Positions 1-10,957 of a stretch of DNA of 24,203 bases are shown here, piece by piece. The DNA is from Didymodactylos carnosus. Its lineage: Eukaryota > Rotifera > Eurotatoria > Philodinida > Philodinidae. The stretch covers positions 1 through 24,203 of the forward strand of contig CAJNOQ010002469.1 in the NCBI GenBank assembly GCA_905250885.1, written 5' to 3'. Position numbers and translations under genes: made by a program. How positions within the stretch are numbered: the stretch's first letter is position 1; each line of letters begins with the position of its first letter. Under the pieces are notes generated by a model. The model was given only the letters and a program-made list of their open reading frames with translations. It was not told the DNA's origin and did not search any database.

Positions 1-1720
1 TGCAGACTGTATTTCACATAAGAAAAGGCATTAAATGCTAAAGATCTGTTGAAATGAAAGTGTAGTACAGAAGTGAAAAGTGCATTTAAGACAATCGGAA
101 GAAAATCCTTGAAAAGGGGGACACCCGGGGGGACAGATTTCGCGGGGGACAAATCTTTATATGTGGGATTGTCCCCCTTATGGGGGGACGTCTGGCAACC
201 CTGTTCTGAAACGTATAATTATCCGCTGAATGTCATTTTAGAGGTTTTTTCGTTTCATAGCTGCCCATTGATAAACGAATTACTTTCATCAGTTCTACTT
301 TTTTGTTATGGATGTATGTAGTCAATTAAAAATTTGATTTATTGTCTAACTCATTTTCTTCATTAGTATCAATACGAGTTGTTGTTGTGATATTACAGCA
401 TCTAATCGAGTAGGTATCATTATTTCAACTGAATTTCTATTAACAGCAGCATTCATTGTAAAGGTTGTTGCTTATGAATTTGGTTGCCACGTAGTATACC
501 GCGTCTAATAATGAAAACAAATCGCAATTATCGCTGTTGTATCTTAATTATTCTGCAAAAGAACTGCATGTGTTCCATTCATTTGGATACCTTATTCAGT
601 CATTAATTGTCAAGATACATCTTATCGACTATCGGCACCAAATACAACTTTGAATGGAACAGCATTTATTTCAAGTGCTAAGGTAATGTCTATTAATTAA
701 ATAGCAGGCTAAAGTTCAAAAAGTGATGTTGTTTTCAATGCGCTGTATTAAATCAAGTTTAATAACAGTGACCGATATAGCATATTTACGAATTTGACAT
801 GAAACACAAATTTAAAACATTTCTATAATATTCATTTTGATTCATTTAATGTAAGCTCTGTTTAATGCAGTATAATAAGTTAAATTTAATTTTACGTTAC
901 AATTTAGAACTAGATGTATTATCGATTTTAAACTACATATTTTACATCTATCATTGAATTTGAAATCGATACCGATTGTTTTGTCAATTTTGTGTTTTAA
1001 TGCATAAATAGTTTAGTTCTAAAATATGACAGGTCGACACCGGTGCAAATAGACAAAATACTGTACAAATGTAACACGTAAGTCACCCGTGAGATCTCCA
1101 TGTGCTAATATATCATCACTTACATGAACCCATGTGGATGAAAGTATTGACTTCTATAGAATAGATCCTGGACATGAAGTGTTTTTACAACAAAACTTCT
1201 ATATTCGTTCTGATTAACTAAATATTTTCACTCTGTCAAAACACGGTCTATGTCTAAAAAAAAAATTTGTAAATATTGATAATTTCCGACGTCAGTACTT
1301 TATGTATAGTTCTCCAATTTTCCATTTTTAAATAAAATATTTCGCACGCCTTCTGTACATAAAATACGCAATATTTTTTTCTTTTTTGTTCAACAAGAGA
1401 TTATTAAACAGGTAATGTGATTATATATTGGCGTACGTATAACTTTTCTTCTCTTATTCTATAATAAATCCAATTACTCAATTATTGTTGTTTTTTTATG
1501 GATAAAAGAGATTCTTGTATTCAATTAAAAAAAAAAGTCAAAAACAATTCTGTTTTTGTTTTTATTACAGATACCATTTTTAGCGTACAAATAGTTAAGA
1601 AAATATCACAAATAAAACGAGAAAAAAAAACCGGAAAGAAATAATATATACATAAATAGATTCAACAATGTCGAAAAGGTCACATCTTGTTTATAATAAT
1701 TATTATCACAAAAAATTTAT
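1..1720. other. AT-rich intergenic region
   Basis: No coding region is supported here. The 82-codon open frame at 73-321 crosses a G-rich repeat and is not protein-like. The rest is A/T-rich with homopolymer runs. A TTTATT at 1561-1566 reads AATAAA on the minus strand and may be the poly(A) signal of the Rieske gene that ends at 1721. Confidence 0.6.
113..203. repeat. G-rich repeat, possible hAT-like transposon end
   Basis: The segment repeats the word GGGGGAC and its complement GTCCCCC about five times and contains the hairpin GTCCCCC-TTAT-GGGGGGAC at about 163-188. Read on the minus strand from 203, it begins CAGGGTTGCCAGACG, like the CAGGG-type termini common in hAT elements. I found no matching opposite end and no target duplication, so it is probably one end of a degraded or longer element. 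Its GC content stands out from the AT-rich surroundings. Confidence 0.4.
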
Positions 1721-4700
1721 CTACCATGATAGACTTTCAATATTCTTTTCATATTCATGACATCCTTCGTAAAATTGTGCATACCAATTTCTCCATGATT
1801 GCAAATATTTATCCGCTTCCATTTTCATATTATAATTAAGTTTAGCACCAAATATTTTATTATTCCAAATGTTCATATCCGAAAACAATTGTTTTACTTC
1901 GCCCATTAGAGCCAATGCTGATAACCAATAGGGAATAGCATAATTTGTATAAATTCGATGCATTACACGTTGATTAAATTTTTCCATCGGTGTTACAGTT
2001 TGAAAGAAAGTGGCAAGAAAATATGGTGACCAAAGAAATAAATAGACTAGTGCTGGTCCTAACTGAAGGCCCGTAGCATTAAATAAAAACATTTCATATT
2101 TACTGAAAAATCTCAGATAGCAATCGAGTGATATAACATTGATATATGGACGATTGTCATCTGTTATATATGTATCAAGTATATACGATTTATATTTTTG
2201 TACCTGAGGATGTTCATGTTTCATTATTTCGCGCAGATTAGAATTCGTGGCACATTGAGTGATCATTGACCAACGAAATTTAACAAATGGAACATAATCT
2301 AATATAGACTCATGTAAATAATCAAAATGACGAATATCAGCACCTAAAAATAAATTTTTTCAATTCATAAGGCGTATCGTTTTTAAACCATGCAGGTATC
2401 TGATCAGCACCGAATTTAACGTGAAATTAGTGAGTGAATTTTTAAAATTCGTAAAAGTCGATTTTTAAATTAGATTTTAATGAAATGCAAACATTGATTT
2501 CACGTTAAATTCGATGGTGAACAACTTTTGTTCTCACATTTTTCTTCCAAAATGGTTCTATCGGGCGCGCAAAACCTTCGACAAGTCTTTCCTAAATTAC
2601 TTTTTGCACTAAAAATGCATCAGATAGGTCAAACTCAAATTTCTCGATCAAACTTCATTCGGTATCGACGAAACTGTTCTTGTAGGTACATCTCAACATG
2701 ACCTGTCGAGTGAGATCAAATTTAGCTTTTTTCATTACAAAATAAAAATTTTGTAAAATTTTCAAAAAATTAAGGAAAATACGTGATAAAACTTAAAAGA
2801 TTATTTTCTCAAAAACTACAGTTCCTGGAATCGAAAAAATTTTTGAATATAGGTTTCAGAGTGTGCTCTACAAAGTGGTTGGAAAAAAATGGATGAATAG
2901 ACACCTCACTTAAAGAAAAAGTTATAGTACTCTAAATTTACCGTTCTCTGGTATTTCTTGTACATGACAATTGACATAGTTGATGGATACTCCTCTTACT
3001 GGAACACAAATACATTGACCTTAACAATTATATTACAAATATTGAGTTCAATTATGTTACCCTCCATATTCTCTTTTTTGACGGCGCTTTCTAGATCAAA
3101 TGGATCATACAATGGTTTTTCTCTTAAATCATCATTTGAATGATACCATGCCAAGATAGCTCCATTTACTTCTCTACACACATACTTTTTAATCTTCACT
3201 TCTTTCTGATCTAACACCTTTTCTAAAAATATACAAAACAACATTATATTAAGACGTTAATAAACATTATATGAGATAAATATCATACTTAGACCATTCG
3301 TTTCAACTTTTTATCTCGTCATAAGTTAATGCAATTTGTCTGAAGCTGTATAACACGTTAGATTCTAATGTATTATAACGCATTTTAGTTTTTTTATTCT
3401 CATACAATTTGTTAGAAATAAAGATGTTAAAAGACGTTAAATGTTTTATCTTATCATAGTGTAACGTCATAAAAACTATTTTTGATTATTTATTGCGTTG
3501 TAACGCATTATATTATGTCTATGATGATACAACTCATTAAAAGCTAATGTATTATACTTAAATAGGATTTCTCTAATAAGTTATAGCTCATTAAACGTCT
3601 CCTGATATGTTAATTACGCATGACAGTGCGATAGACCTTATCTAATGCATTTAAATACTATGAAATTTCAAATTTCTTTTTTGTCGTTCTAACCGCCTAC
3701 ATACCATCTATCGTAGTGTAAAGAGTTAATATCTAACATATTTGCAATGTATTATTTTTCTCTATCCAAATGTACTGAGATAAGTGCAGTGTAATACGTT
3801 AGATGCTAACATGTATAACAAGTTAGACAATATATAATACGAAAATACATACTTTTCTAGTAAAGAAGGCATTCTATTTAAACTCTGCCACGATCAATTG
3901 ACTTTTCTCGAGAAGCTGGTCTGGAAAACGTTATGCTAACTAAAGAAGACATATACGTTAGTGATTTGAGGCGTAGGACATCATGATCTGCCAGCTATCC
4001 TAACCGCTTTCGCTTAAAGCGCTGTTACGCGCTATAACGTCGTAGATGTTATGAAAGTATAATTCATTAACCTGTAACAAGTTACAAATTAATGCGATAG
4101 AACTTTAGTGATAGTTTGTAATGATATACAAATACTAACACGAAATATTAACACAAAAATACATTATAACGTTACAATTTCAGTTTTTTGACATTTTTTA
4201 TCCGGGTAACATGTTATGATAATGTGTCATAATACATCGAATACATTTTTTCAAAATTCATTTCGATATGTTTAACGCATTATAATACAATGGGAAAGAT
4301 ATTTATTGCTCTCAAATACATTGCCGGATTTGCTTATGAAATATTAGTCTTTATATATCTTACCCAAATATTTTCCTGCTATATCAGGATGTGGTCGACA
4401 TGTTTGTATATCAATGTATGAATATTGATCAACTGTTCTTCTTGTACCGTCTTTCGACAGGATACAATAACCGGTCTCCCCATCGAATGTCCATCCGTGA
4501 AACGGACACTCAATACATGTGTCATATTTGACATGTCCACCAATACCCAAATTTGCTCCCATATGAGCACAATACGCTTCTAATACATACGGTTGACCAT
4601 TTTTACCGCGATACAACACAATGTCACGGCCACAGTAAGATATCGATTGAACATCACCCACTTTTAAATCGCAAGCGTTAAATAACCAATACCATCCTAA

Positions 4701-5009
4701 ACAAAAACTACATGTTACTGTTTTTTGCTATTTTTCTATTTCATATAATCTGATCTGCTCAATTTTCAAGCTACTACATACTAGTCGACTCTGTCACTCA
4801 CCATTTGGGAAGAACGGTGGACATTTTCCTCTTGATCTATTTCCTTTTGTGACTTTTTGTTTTTGTTCAAATAAAAAAAATTTGAATATTCTGTAATACT
4901 TATAATACAATAGTGGTGGTATCAGTAAAACTAACGTAAAAAGTAATTTTGTTAAATCAATTGATTGTGTTATTGATTTGGCTACCCACCATACAAGAGA
5001 CGTTATCAT
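1721..5009 (-). CDS. daf-36: DAF-36/Neverland-type Rieske oxygenase (cholesterol 7-desaturase family)
   Basis: Five exons on the minus strand: 5009-4802, 4696-4364, 3222-3061, 2998-2942 and 2343-1721. They join in frame into 460 codons plus TAG, and all four introns are phase 1 with GT...AG ends. Residues about 19-47 form one membrane anchor. The Rieske [2Fe-2S] ligands are C112, H114, C133 and H136 (CAH...CPFH). The non-heme iron motif GADIRHFDYLH supplies H259 and H264, and D409 in SDMNIWNNK is a likely third ligand. The C-terminal WYAQFYEGC resembles the end of DAF-36 and KshA proteins. Known family members introduce the C7-C8 double bond into cholesterol on the way to dafachronic acids or ecdysteroids, taking electrons from a separate reductase. 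The exon joins restore family blocks such as PNGWYW and QEIPENGAD. The exact substrate is inferred. No inactivating change was seen. Confidence 0.9.
2344..2941 (-). repeat. Intron 4 of the Rieske gene, with an inverted repeat
   Basis: The 598 bp intron has GTAAAT at its 5' end and TTTTTAG at its 3' end. Inside are two arms, 2407-2428 and 2497-2520, that share the core CGAATTTAACGTGAAAT in opposite orientation around a 68 bp A/T-rich centre. This looks like a small foldback element. I could not define its ends or a target duplication. Confidence 0.45.
3223..4363 (-). repeat. Intron 2 of the Rieske gene, filled with a degenerate TAACGCATTA-like motif
   Basis: At 1141 bp this is the longest intron in the window. 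It carries about twenty scattered, imperfect copies of a 10-12 nt word close to TATAACGCATTA, on both strands (for example near 3360, 3384, 3496, 3640, 3792, 4070, 4160 and 4270). A short GC-rich hairpin lies at about 4003-4025. No exon-like reading frame lies inside. Confidence 0.5.
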
Positions 5010-5598
5010 TATTTATTATCTAAAATCCAATTATACATTATTAATTTGTTTTGTTGTTGTTATTTGAATAGATAATTGAAAAAGCGATTCATATTTTGTT
5101 CACTTATTGACTTTACATTAACAAGAAAAAAATATATCATAACATACTACTACGATAAGTGTACTATGAGATGCACATTTAAAATGAAATAAAGTTAATA
5201 GCTCAGTAACTTATAAATTTTAATTTGCTCTCTCGAGTTAAATGCTGTCTAAAATTAAAACTCTTGTAGAATATGGTCTTATTCAGAAAGTCCTATTCGG
5301 GTGAGTAAAAAAACATCGTAAAGATGATTCGAAGATTTGAAAGCTGATGAATAGTTGAAGTGTTTTAGTATTATTTCCAAACAGAAGAAAGTTAAAATAT
5401 AGTTTTTATCTGTTGAATTTTGGTAATATAGGAAAACCTTTATACTACATGAAAATGTGTGAAAAATTGACAAAAAATAAGTTTATTTCACACGCTAGAT
5501 TTTTAGTGATTTCCTCGAACTTCAAAATTCCACACGAAATCAAATACAGATTAGTTTAGATGAACTACAGTTTACAAGGCAAAGATATGAAAGTACTA
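5010..5598. other. Intergenic region upstream of the Rieske gene
   Basis: A/T-rich. I see no coding sequence or clear repeat. It must hold the promoter of the minus-strand Rieske gene, but no convincing TATA box or initiator can be singled out. Confidence 0.5.
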
Positions 5599-6650
5599 TC
5601 CATTTCAAAATACAAGACAGTCCATTGTTTTTTGAATAACTAGAGAATGAAATGAGCTAGAGAGCTGAAGTTTTCAGATTATGAAAGAGAACACCTGGGG
5701 ACATATGTCTATGCTAAAATGAATCTTATTCAACAGGTGTACTACCGTGTATCCTTCGAAGCAAAAAGTCCGAACCTATCATTCTAAAAATCTACATAGC
5801 GTAGAGATATTGCTCTGTGTATAGAGAGTGAGGGTGAGATTTTCAAAAATCGCTCAGTTTCACCTACTGTACAGTTTAAAAAGGTTAACATTTCTTTTCC
5901 TACTGAGATTTCACGTGAAGCTCGTCAATAATCTTCTGAAAAATCTTCCAAAGGTACTATTCAGTTTTCTGCTCTACTATCCCTGTAACATAATGAAACA
6001 CTACAAATTTAGTTTATTTTGAAAATTTGAAGCAATTTGGTTGAGAAATGAAGGCACTATAAGGTTTTTATTTTAGTATGGTCACAGTGAAAACATCGTA
6101 TTTTCTGAAAAATGCATCATTTGTGTTTTCCTTAATCCCGACAACAAAACAAACATTGTCATAGTAGTCAGCATGTCCGATAAACTTTTACCATGCCCTT
6201 TTGAGGAGGTTCCAGGAGCTCATGTTTAGCTAACAGATAGGTCCTCGGAGATCACCTCTAGTGGCAGAACCAGGTTAGATGAAAGTGTGGGACTGGCGCC
6301 AGGTCAGTGGCGGGCCGAAGAGCGCCACTTGCGTTGGCTACTGCCACCGCAGTTGCCAGCGCAAGTGGCGCTCTTCGGCCCGCCACTGCGCCAGGTTGTA
6401 GAGTGGCATCTGCTCTGTACCCACATGTATTGAGAGTAATATCTCTATGCTATGTAGATTTTTAGAATGATAGGCTCGGACTTTTTGTTTCGAAGGGTAC
6501 ACGGTAGTACACCTGTTGAATAAGATTCATTTTAACATAGGCATATGTCTCGAGGTGTTCCCTTTTTATAATCTGAAAACTTCAGCTCTCCAGCTCATTT
6601 CGTTCTCCAGTTATTCAAAAACAATGGACTGCCTTGTATTTTAAAATGGA
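5599..6650. mobile_element. Foldback element with about 218 bp inverted arms
   Basis: The left arm (5599-5815) and right arm (6433-6650) are reverse complements at roughly 90% identity by eye, with about 19 differences and one 1 bp gap. The 617 bp between them holds no protein-like frame, so the element is non-autonomous. The arms stop matching sharply at the outer TCCATTT(C/T)AAAATAC. The flanking bases show no obvious target duplication, so the superfamily is unassigned (long arms occur in Mutator-like and foldback elements). A second, younger element sits inside it at 6305-6388. Confidence 0.75.
6305..6388. mobile_element. 84 bp palindromic MITE, hAT-like
   Basis: Two 40 bp arms (6305-6344 and 6349-6388) pair at 38 of 40 positions around a 4 nt loop. 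The element starts with CAGTGGCGG and ends with its complement. It is flanked by an exact 8 bp direct repeat, CGCCAGGT (6297-6304 and 6389-6396). An 8 bp target duplication with CAG...CTG termini is the usual signature of hAT transposons. The element is strikingly GC-rich against its surroundings. It could fold into one long hairpin. Confidence 0.85.
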
Positions 6651-9600
6651 TGTAACATGATTGGCACGATTTAGTACCTTCTTGGTATTTTTTTGGTTTT
6701 CTCCTCTCACTCAAACTCCCTTAAGTACATTTTTTCACACCATTTCACTCTCTACAAAGAACATTTTTTCTATATACTGTAAAAATACAAAATATGAGGG
6801 AAACACTACGATGATTTCATCTTAGCAGTTTTTTTAACTCAAAACATAACGAAAAAAAATTATTTTGTTGCATGTAACAAAGTAGAATTGAAATGTATGT
6901 TCTAATGCTTCGAAATGTTGTCTTTTTTTAAATGTATTATGAATTCGCGTTAAACATGTTCTCCGGCACAAAACACGATTTTAGCAAAATTCACCAGAAA
7001 AGGGGAAAATATGCCGTTTTTTGCATCGGCGCACAAAAAAAATGGAGCTACTAACTTTTTTCTGTTCAAATGTGATAGAAGAATTATTCTGCTTTAAGAT
7101 AAAACAGACTTGCTTTCAAATGTTTGATTTTGTTTCTGTTATAAATATTTTCTTAACTGCCCAGAGCTACACCTTGAAAACGCTGATTTTTGATAACGTG
7201 GTTAAAAGAAACAAAAGCTCTGCTTCAATCGATTGTGATTATAAAGAGTTTTGAATATAATCAGCTGATAAAGTTTTTTAAGAACTACAAAAAGGCTAAG
7301 TTTTTCTTTTTTTATATCAGAAAGTATTAAGACTTAAAATTAAAAAAACTGTGTTTTGGGTTAGAAAATTGTCGAAATTGAATTAGTCCTCGCAGCATTT
7401 CCTCTATATTTTTATATTTTTATACTATATAGAAAAATGTTTTATATGTTCTTTATACAGAATGAAATGATGCATCTTTTGCCAAAAAAATGAACTTAAG
7501 ACGATTTGAGAGAGATAAGAATACCAGAAGAAATAGAAAGAGATCAGTTTCTTCTGTCCTACCTGTTACTTATTTCTACTAAAACTGGTAGTGTGTAGAC
7601 TGGTGAAAAAAAGGGATAAAATCAGAAAATGCACGATGGATTCTATATACAAAAATTTGAACAAGATCAAAGGCGACCCAGGAGACGGCAAAATGAAAGT
7701 GAAAAGGCCACCAAAGAAAACCGGGAACTTTTGTGCCTTTTTTTATACAACTTTTTGTATTCAGGATCCATTCTGCAATTTTTCCGAAATCAAATATATT
7801 ACCGTCCAAAAAAAGGTCTCATGGTTTGTGTATTTTTTTCTTGTATTGAAAATTGTACAATTGATTGGATGAAACTATTAGAGAAATTCAAGTATAAATT
7901 AACATTTCAATATTGCTGTTTCTTTGTTTTTGTATTCGTCTTATCACCGCCAAGGTAATTAATATCGGATGCTGTACAGAGCGCTAATTTTGTAGACATC
8001 TTACCAACGACACGAAAAATTTAAAACAGGAAAATCATTTCCTAAAATCCTTCATTCAATGCAAGAGACATGCACAAAAATCAGAGATGCTAATGCGTTT
8101 GTATTTTGTGTTAAATCATCGATTCAAAATACACTTGCCTTGATGGTGCTGTACATAGAATTAAATTTAATTTAATTGTATGTGTGTGTAGGTATATATA
8201 TATATATACGATAAGTATCCATGTGTTTAAATGGAAAAATTAAACTTTTTTATTCTAATAAAAGATTTTTTTCATGTCTTCTAATTTTATTTTTCTTCTT
8301 TTCTTTCTTCTCGAGATGTTTGGAACAAACAGTGAAACTATTTTGTGTCGATATGGTTATATATCATAAAAAAGATTTTTTGCTGTAAAAAGAAAAATCA
8401 CAATTTTTTACCTGTTTATTTCAGAAAAAAACAACTGTAAAAGAAATCATTTTTCTTTCTCATTTACTCTTACTTTCTCTAGCAGAATATTTATATATTT
8501 TTTTGGGTAAAGATTTTTTAATTCTTATGTGCATGCTCAGTAATATTAACAGTCAACGCCTAGTGATTAAGATTTATTAAAATTGTTGAATAAAATTTCA
8601 AAATATGAAACAAGTTTCAATAACAATCGAGAAAACATAGACAATTTTTATATTGCAATCAAAATGTTTTTACATAAATCACGCAATGTCACTAATTTCA
8701 AAATAAAATATATTTCAAACACAATTATCGATAGAGTAAAACATAAGTAAATGTAATATTTTTACTCACTATTGTAAACATGATATGGTAGAATTTGAAC
8801 ACAATTGTTTAGCAAAGTAAAACATTTATCCAACTGTTTCATTTTATACTTTTATCTGATATAGTTCTAGTTTTATATATCTTAAAAGACATTTTATTGA
8901 AGAAAAAAAAACAATTTCAAAAATATAAGATTTTTTAACTCACTAAATAACTAGACTAGTCTGTGTAGAGATATTTAAAACTGGTCATCATTTAATGGCT
9001 GTCGATACTTTTACGAAAAAAATCTTTGATCAAACGGTTTTGAGAAAGACCTTGTTAACTCTGGTTCCTCAAAAGACATAGAGCTCAAATAAAAACAAAT
9101 CATCATCATTAAACGTGTACTTACTATAACTGGTGGAAAAATCATATTTTTCTGACATACGATTGAGACAGCATAAAAAAGTGGACTGGGGTATCCGAGC
9201 AAACTGGGCACTGCTCTACGTACTCTCATATGCTATAATCTTTATTCCGGTACATTCTTGGTTTGATGTTTCCCGTAAAGGAAAGATTTATTGTAATAAA
9301 TATGCTTTCTAGTTCAGGTGCACTTTTTATGACATTAAACAATTAAATAACGAATCTGAAAATAAATTTTGTTAAATATTCCAAATTAACCGTTTGCGCA
9401 TAATTTTGCTCTGTATCATTTTCATGCCGAACATCTTCGTTGAACAAATATATATATCTAAAATACGAGAAACTTTTGCAACAGTTGAACGTCAAACATC
9501 TATGTTAAGCTCCTTTTTCCATTGAAGTATCTCGTTCATAGTCAAAGCTACGGCTCAGAACAACAAAATGTGGATTAATTTATTTTATCACGTATTTAGC

Positions 9601-10208
9601 CATGAATAATGTATTCTTTTTTACAGTTTGATTGCTTTTTAACTTAACCTTTTCTTGTCCTATGGCACCTATAGCGGCTATTTTATAAAAATTTAGTTCG
9701 CTTGAACTATTAGACATTTAGAAACAGATTTTATATCAGCTTAAAGCCTATCTATTGTGAACTTCAAATCAACCATCTGAGTGTAATCTTTATCAACAAC
9801 AATAGTATGTGTGACGGATTTGGTTCAAATTCTTCCTGTTGTAAATGCATGAACACCACATATTATAGGCCATAAGATTGATGCTGTTGAGCGAGTTGTC
9901 CTTCAGAACCGTCAGGTTTAGCCAAAGACAAGAAAGGGTTAAACTGGTTTAACACCTATGATACTTAATAAGAGGAAAATATGCCTCGATCTGAAATCAA
10001 ACTAAGCATGCGATTCTTAAGTCAAATGATCTACCACTGCATTATAGACAATTTGATTCTCCATTGATACGTATTTTTTATATTCATACATATGAAGTAT
10101 ATGAATGTAACCCAATCCAAAAAGACAACATATTGAAATGAATACTTAAATTGGCAAGTATATCGACAATATTGGTATCGAAATAATGTTTGAATATTGA
10201 TACGTAAA
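6651..10208. other. Long A/T-rich region without a supported gene
   Basis: Several short open frames exist (7021-7254, 7591-7958, 9011-9229 minus), but they overlap on opposite strands, are rich in Phe, Lys or Ile from A/T bias, and show no domain. On the minus strand near 9140 a good donor-like GTAAGTAC follows a short open stretch, which could be a stray exon. I cannot assign it to a gene. Confidence 0.5.
8178..8208. repeat. TG/TA dinucleotide microsatellite
   Basis: A short run of TG repeats (about 8178-8189) is followed after a few bases by a run of TA repeats (about 8193-8208). It is a simple sequence repeat with no further meaning visible. Confidence 0.8.
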
Positions 10209-10475
10209 TTAGTATAACGATTTTAATGGCAAAAGATTTTTAAATTCCACATGTCGTCTTTGACCAATCACTTTTCTGTGTGCTTCATACTGCGGGAGAA
10301 CACAATGCTTCAATCTTTGTTCGTACAGTTGAGTAGTATCATTAGCGCGACATAACAGATGTTCGCGAATTTGTTGAGATAAATCTTTTAACGAACATCT
10401 ATAATTATAGTAAAACTTGAACGCACAAGATGCTACCACTGTCGAATGCGATACAAATGGAGGGCGAGCTTGCCA
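10209..10475 (-). CDS. Unrecognised short ORF, possible gene or element remnant
   Basis: The frame is open from about 10475 down to a stop at 10209 and has no ATG near its 5' end; the first candidate start is a GTG at 10439. The product is well mixed in composition and not just A/T-biased (it contains HSTVVASCAFKFYYN and YEAHRKVIGQRRH), which suggests it is or was coding. Immediately upstream, in another frame, lies a reverse-transcriptase fossil, so it may be part of the same decayed retroelement or a terminal exon. I recognise no family. Confidence 0.2.
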   Translation of the reverse strand, partial: WQARPPFVSHSTVVASCAFKFYYNYRCSLKDLSQQIREHLLCRANDTTQLYEQRLKHCVLPQYEAHRKVIGQRRHVEFKNLLPLKSLY

Positions 10476-10518
10476 TCACTGTCAACAGCAAATCGTATCT
10501 TCCAGTAAGACTATCCTC

Positions 10519-10656
10519 TCACGGTATAGTCGGATCACTATATAGTAGTTGAAATTTGGTACGGTCATCTAATATTTGAAGTATTGTCTTACTGTATTCC
10601 GATCTGTCCATAAGTACTACAACTTTAACTTTGTCGAGTAGTGTGACTATGATTGG
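10519..10656 (-). pseudogene. Reverse-transcriptase fossil, Penelope/non-LTR-like
   Basis: Minus-strand translation gives about 45 residues containing LLDKVKVVVLMDRSEYSK and ILDDRTKFQLLYSDPT. This matches the block preceding the RT palm in Penelope-like and some non-LTR elements (typically a TKPDKG-x-VVLMDR-x-x-Y core followed by a line ending SDPT). Stop codons bound it on both sides, at about 10669 and 10519, and no neighbouring RT motifs are intact. It is a short relic of an insertion, not a working gene. Confidence 0.45.
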
Positions 10657-10957
10657 ACATGAAAGAATTTATTGTCCCAAAGATGGTTGACAAAGTAAAA
10701 AAAATTTTTCTAACTGCATAAGTAATGAGCTGATCGTCTAATAGTGCAGAATATCGGGAAAAGAGGGCACGTGTATGTTATGCAATGACAAATATAACAT
10801 GAAAGGATGATATGATAAATAAATAGGAAAAGAATATTTGGAAGTACTTGTGGAAGTTAGTTTTGAACGCAGTTTACATCAGACTTCCCTCTCTCTTTCA
10901 ACAAGAATGTGCACATCTAAGCTATTTGATTTCATCAAAAGAAAATATTGTACGATC

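Noticed and set aside
7579..7958. Three overlapping open frames, including a 109-codon one with a basic segment
   Set aside because: They overlap on both strands, end in Phe/Val runs typical of T-rich DNA, and show no splice partner or domain.
9011..9229. Minus-strand ORF with an internal GTAAGT donor, and a CAGTGCCCAG start resembling a transposon end
   Set aside because: No second exon, no domain, no opposite transposon end and no target duplication.
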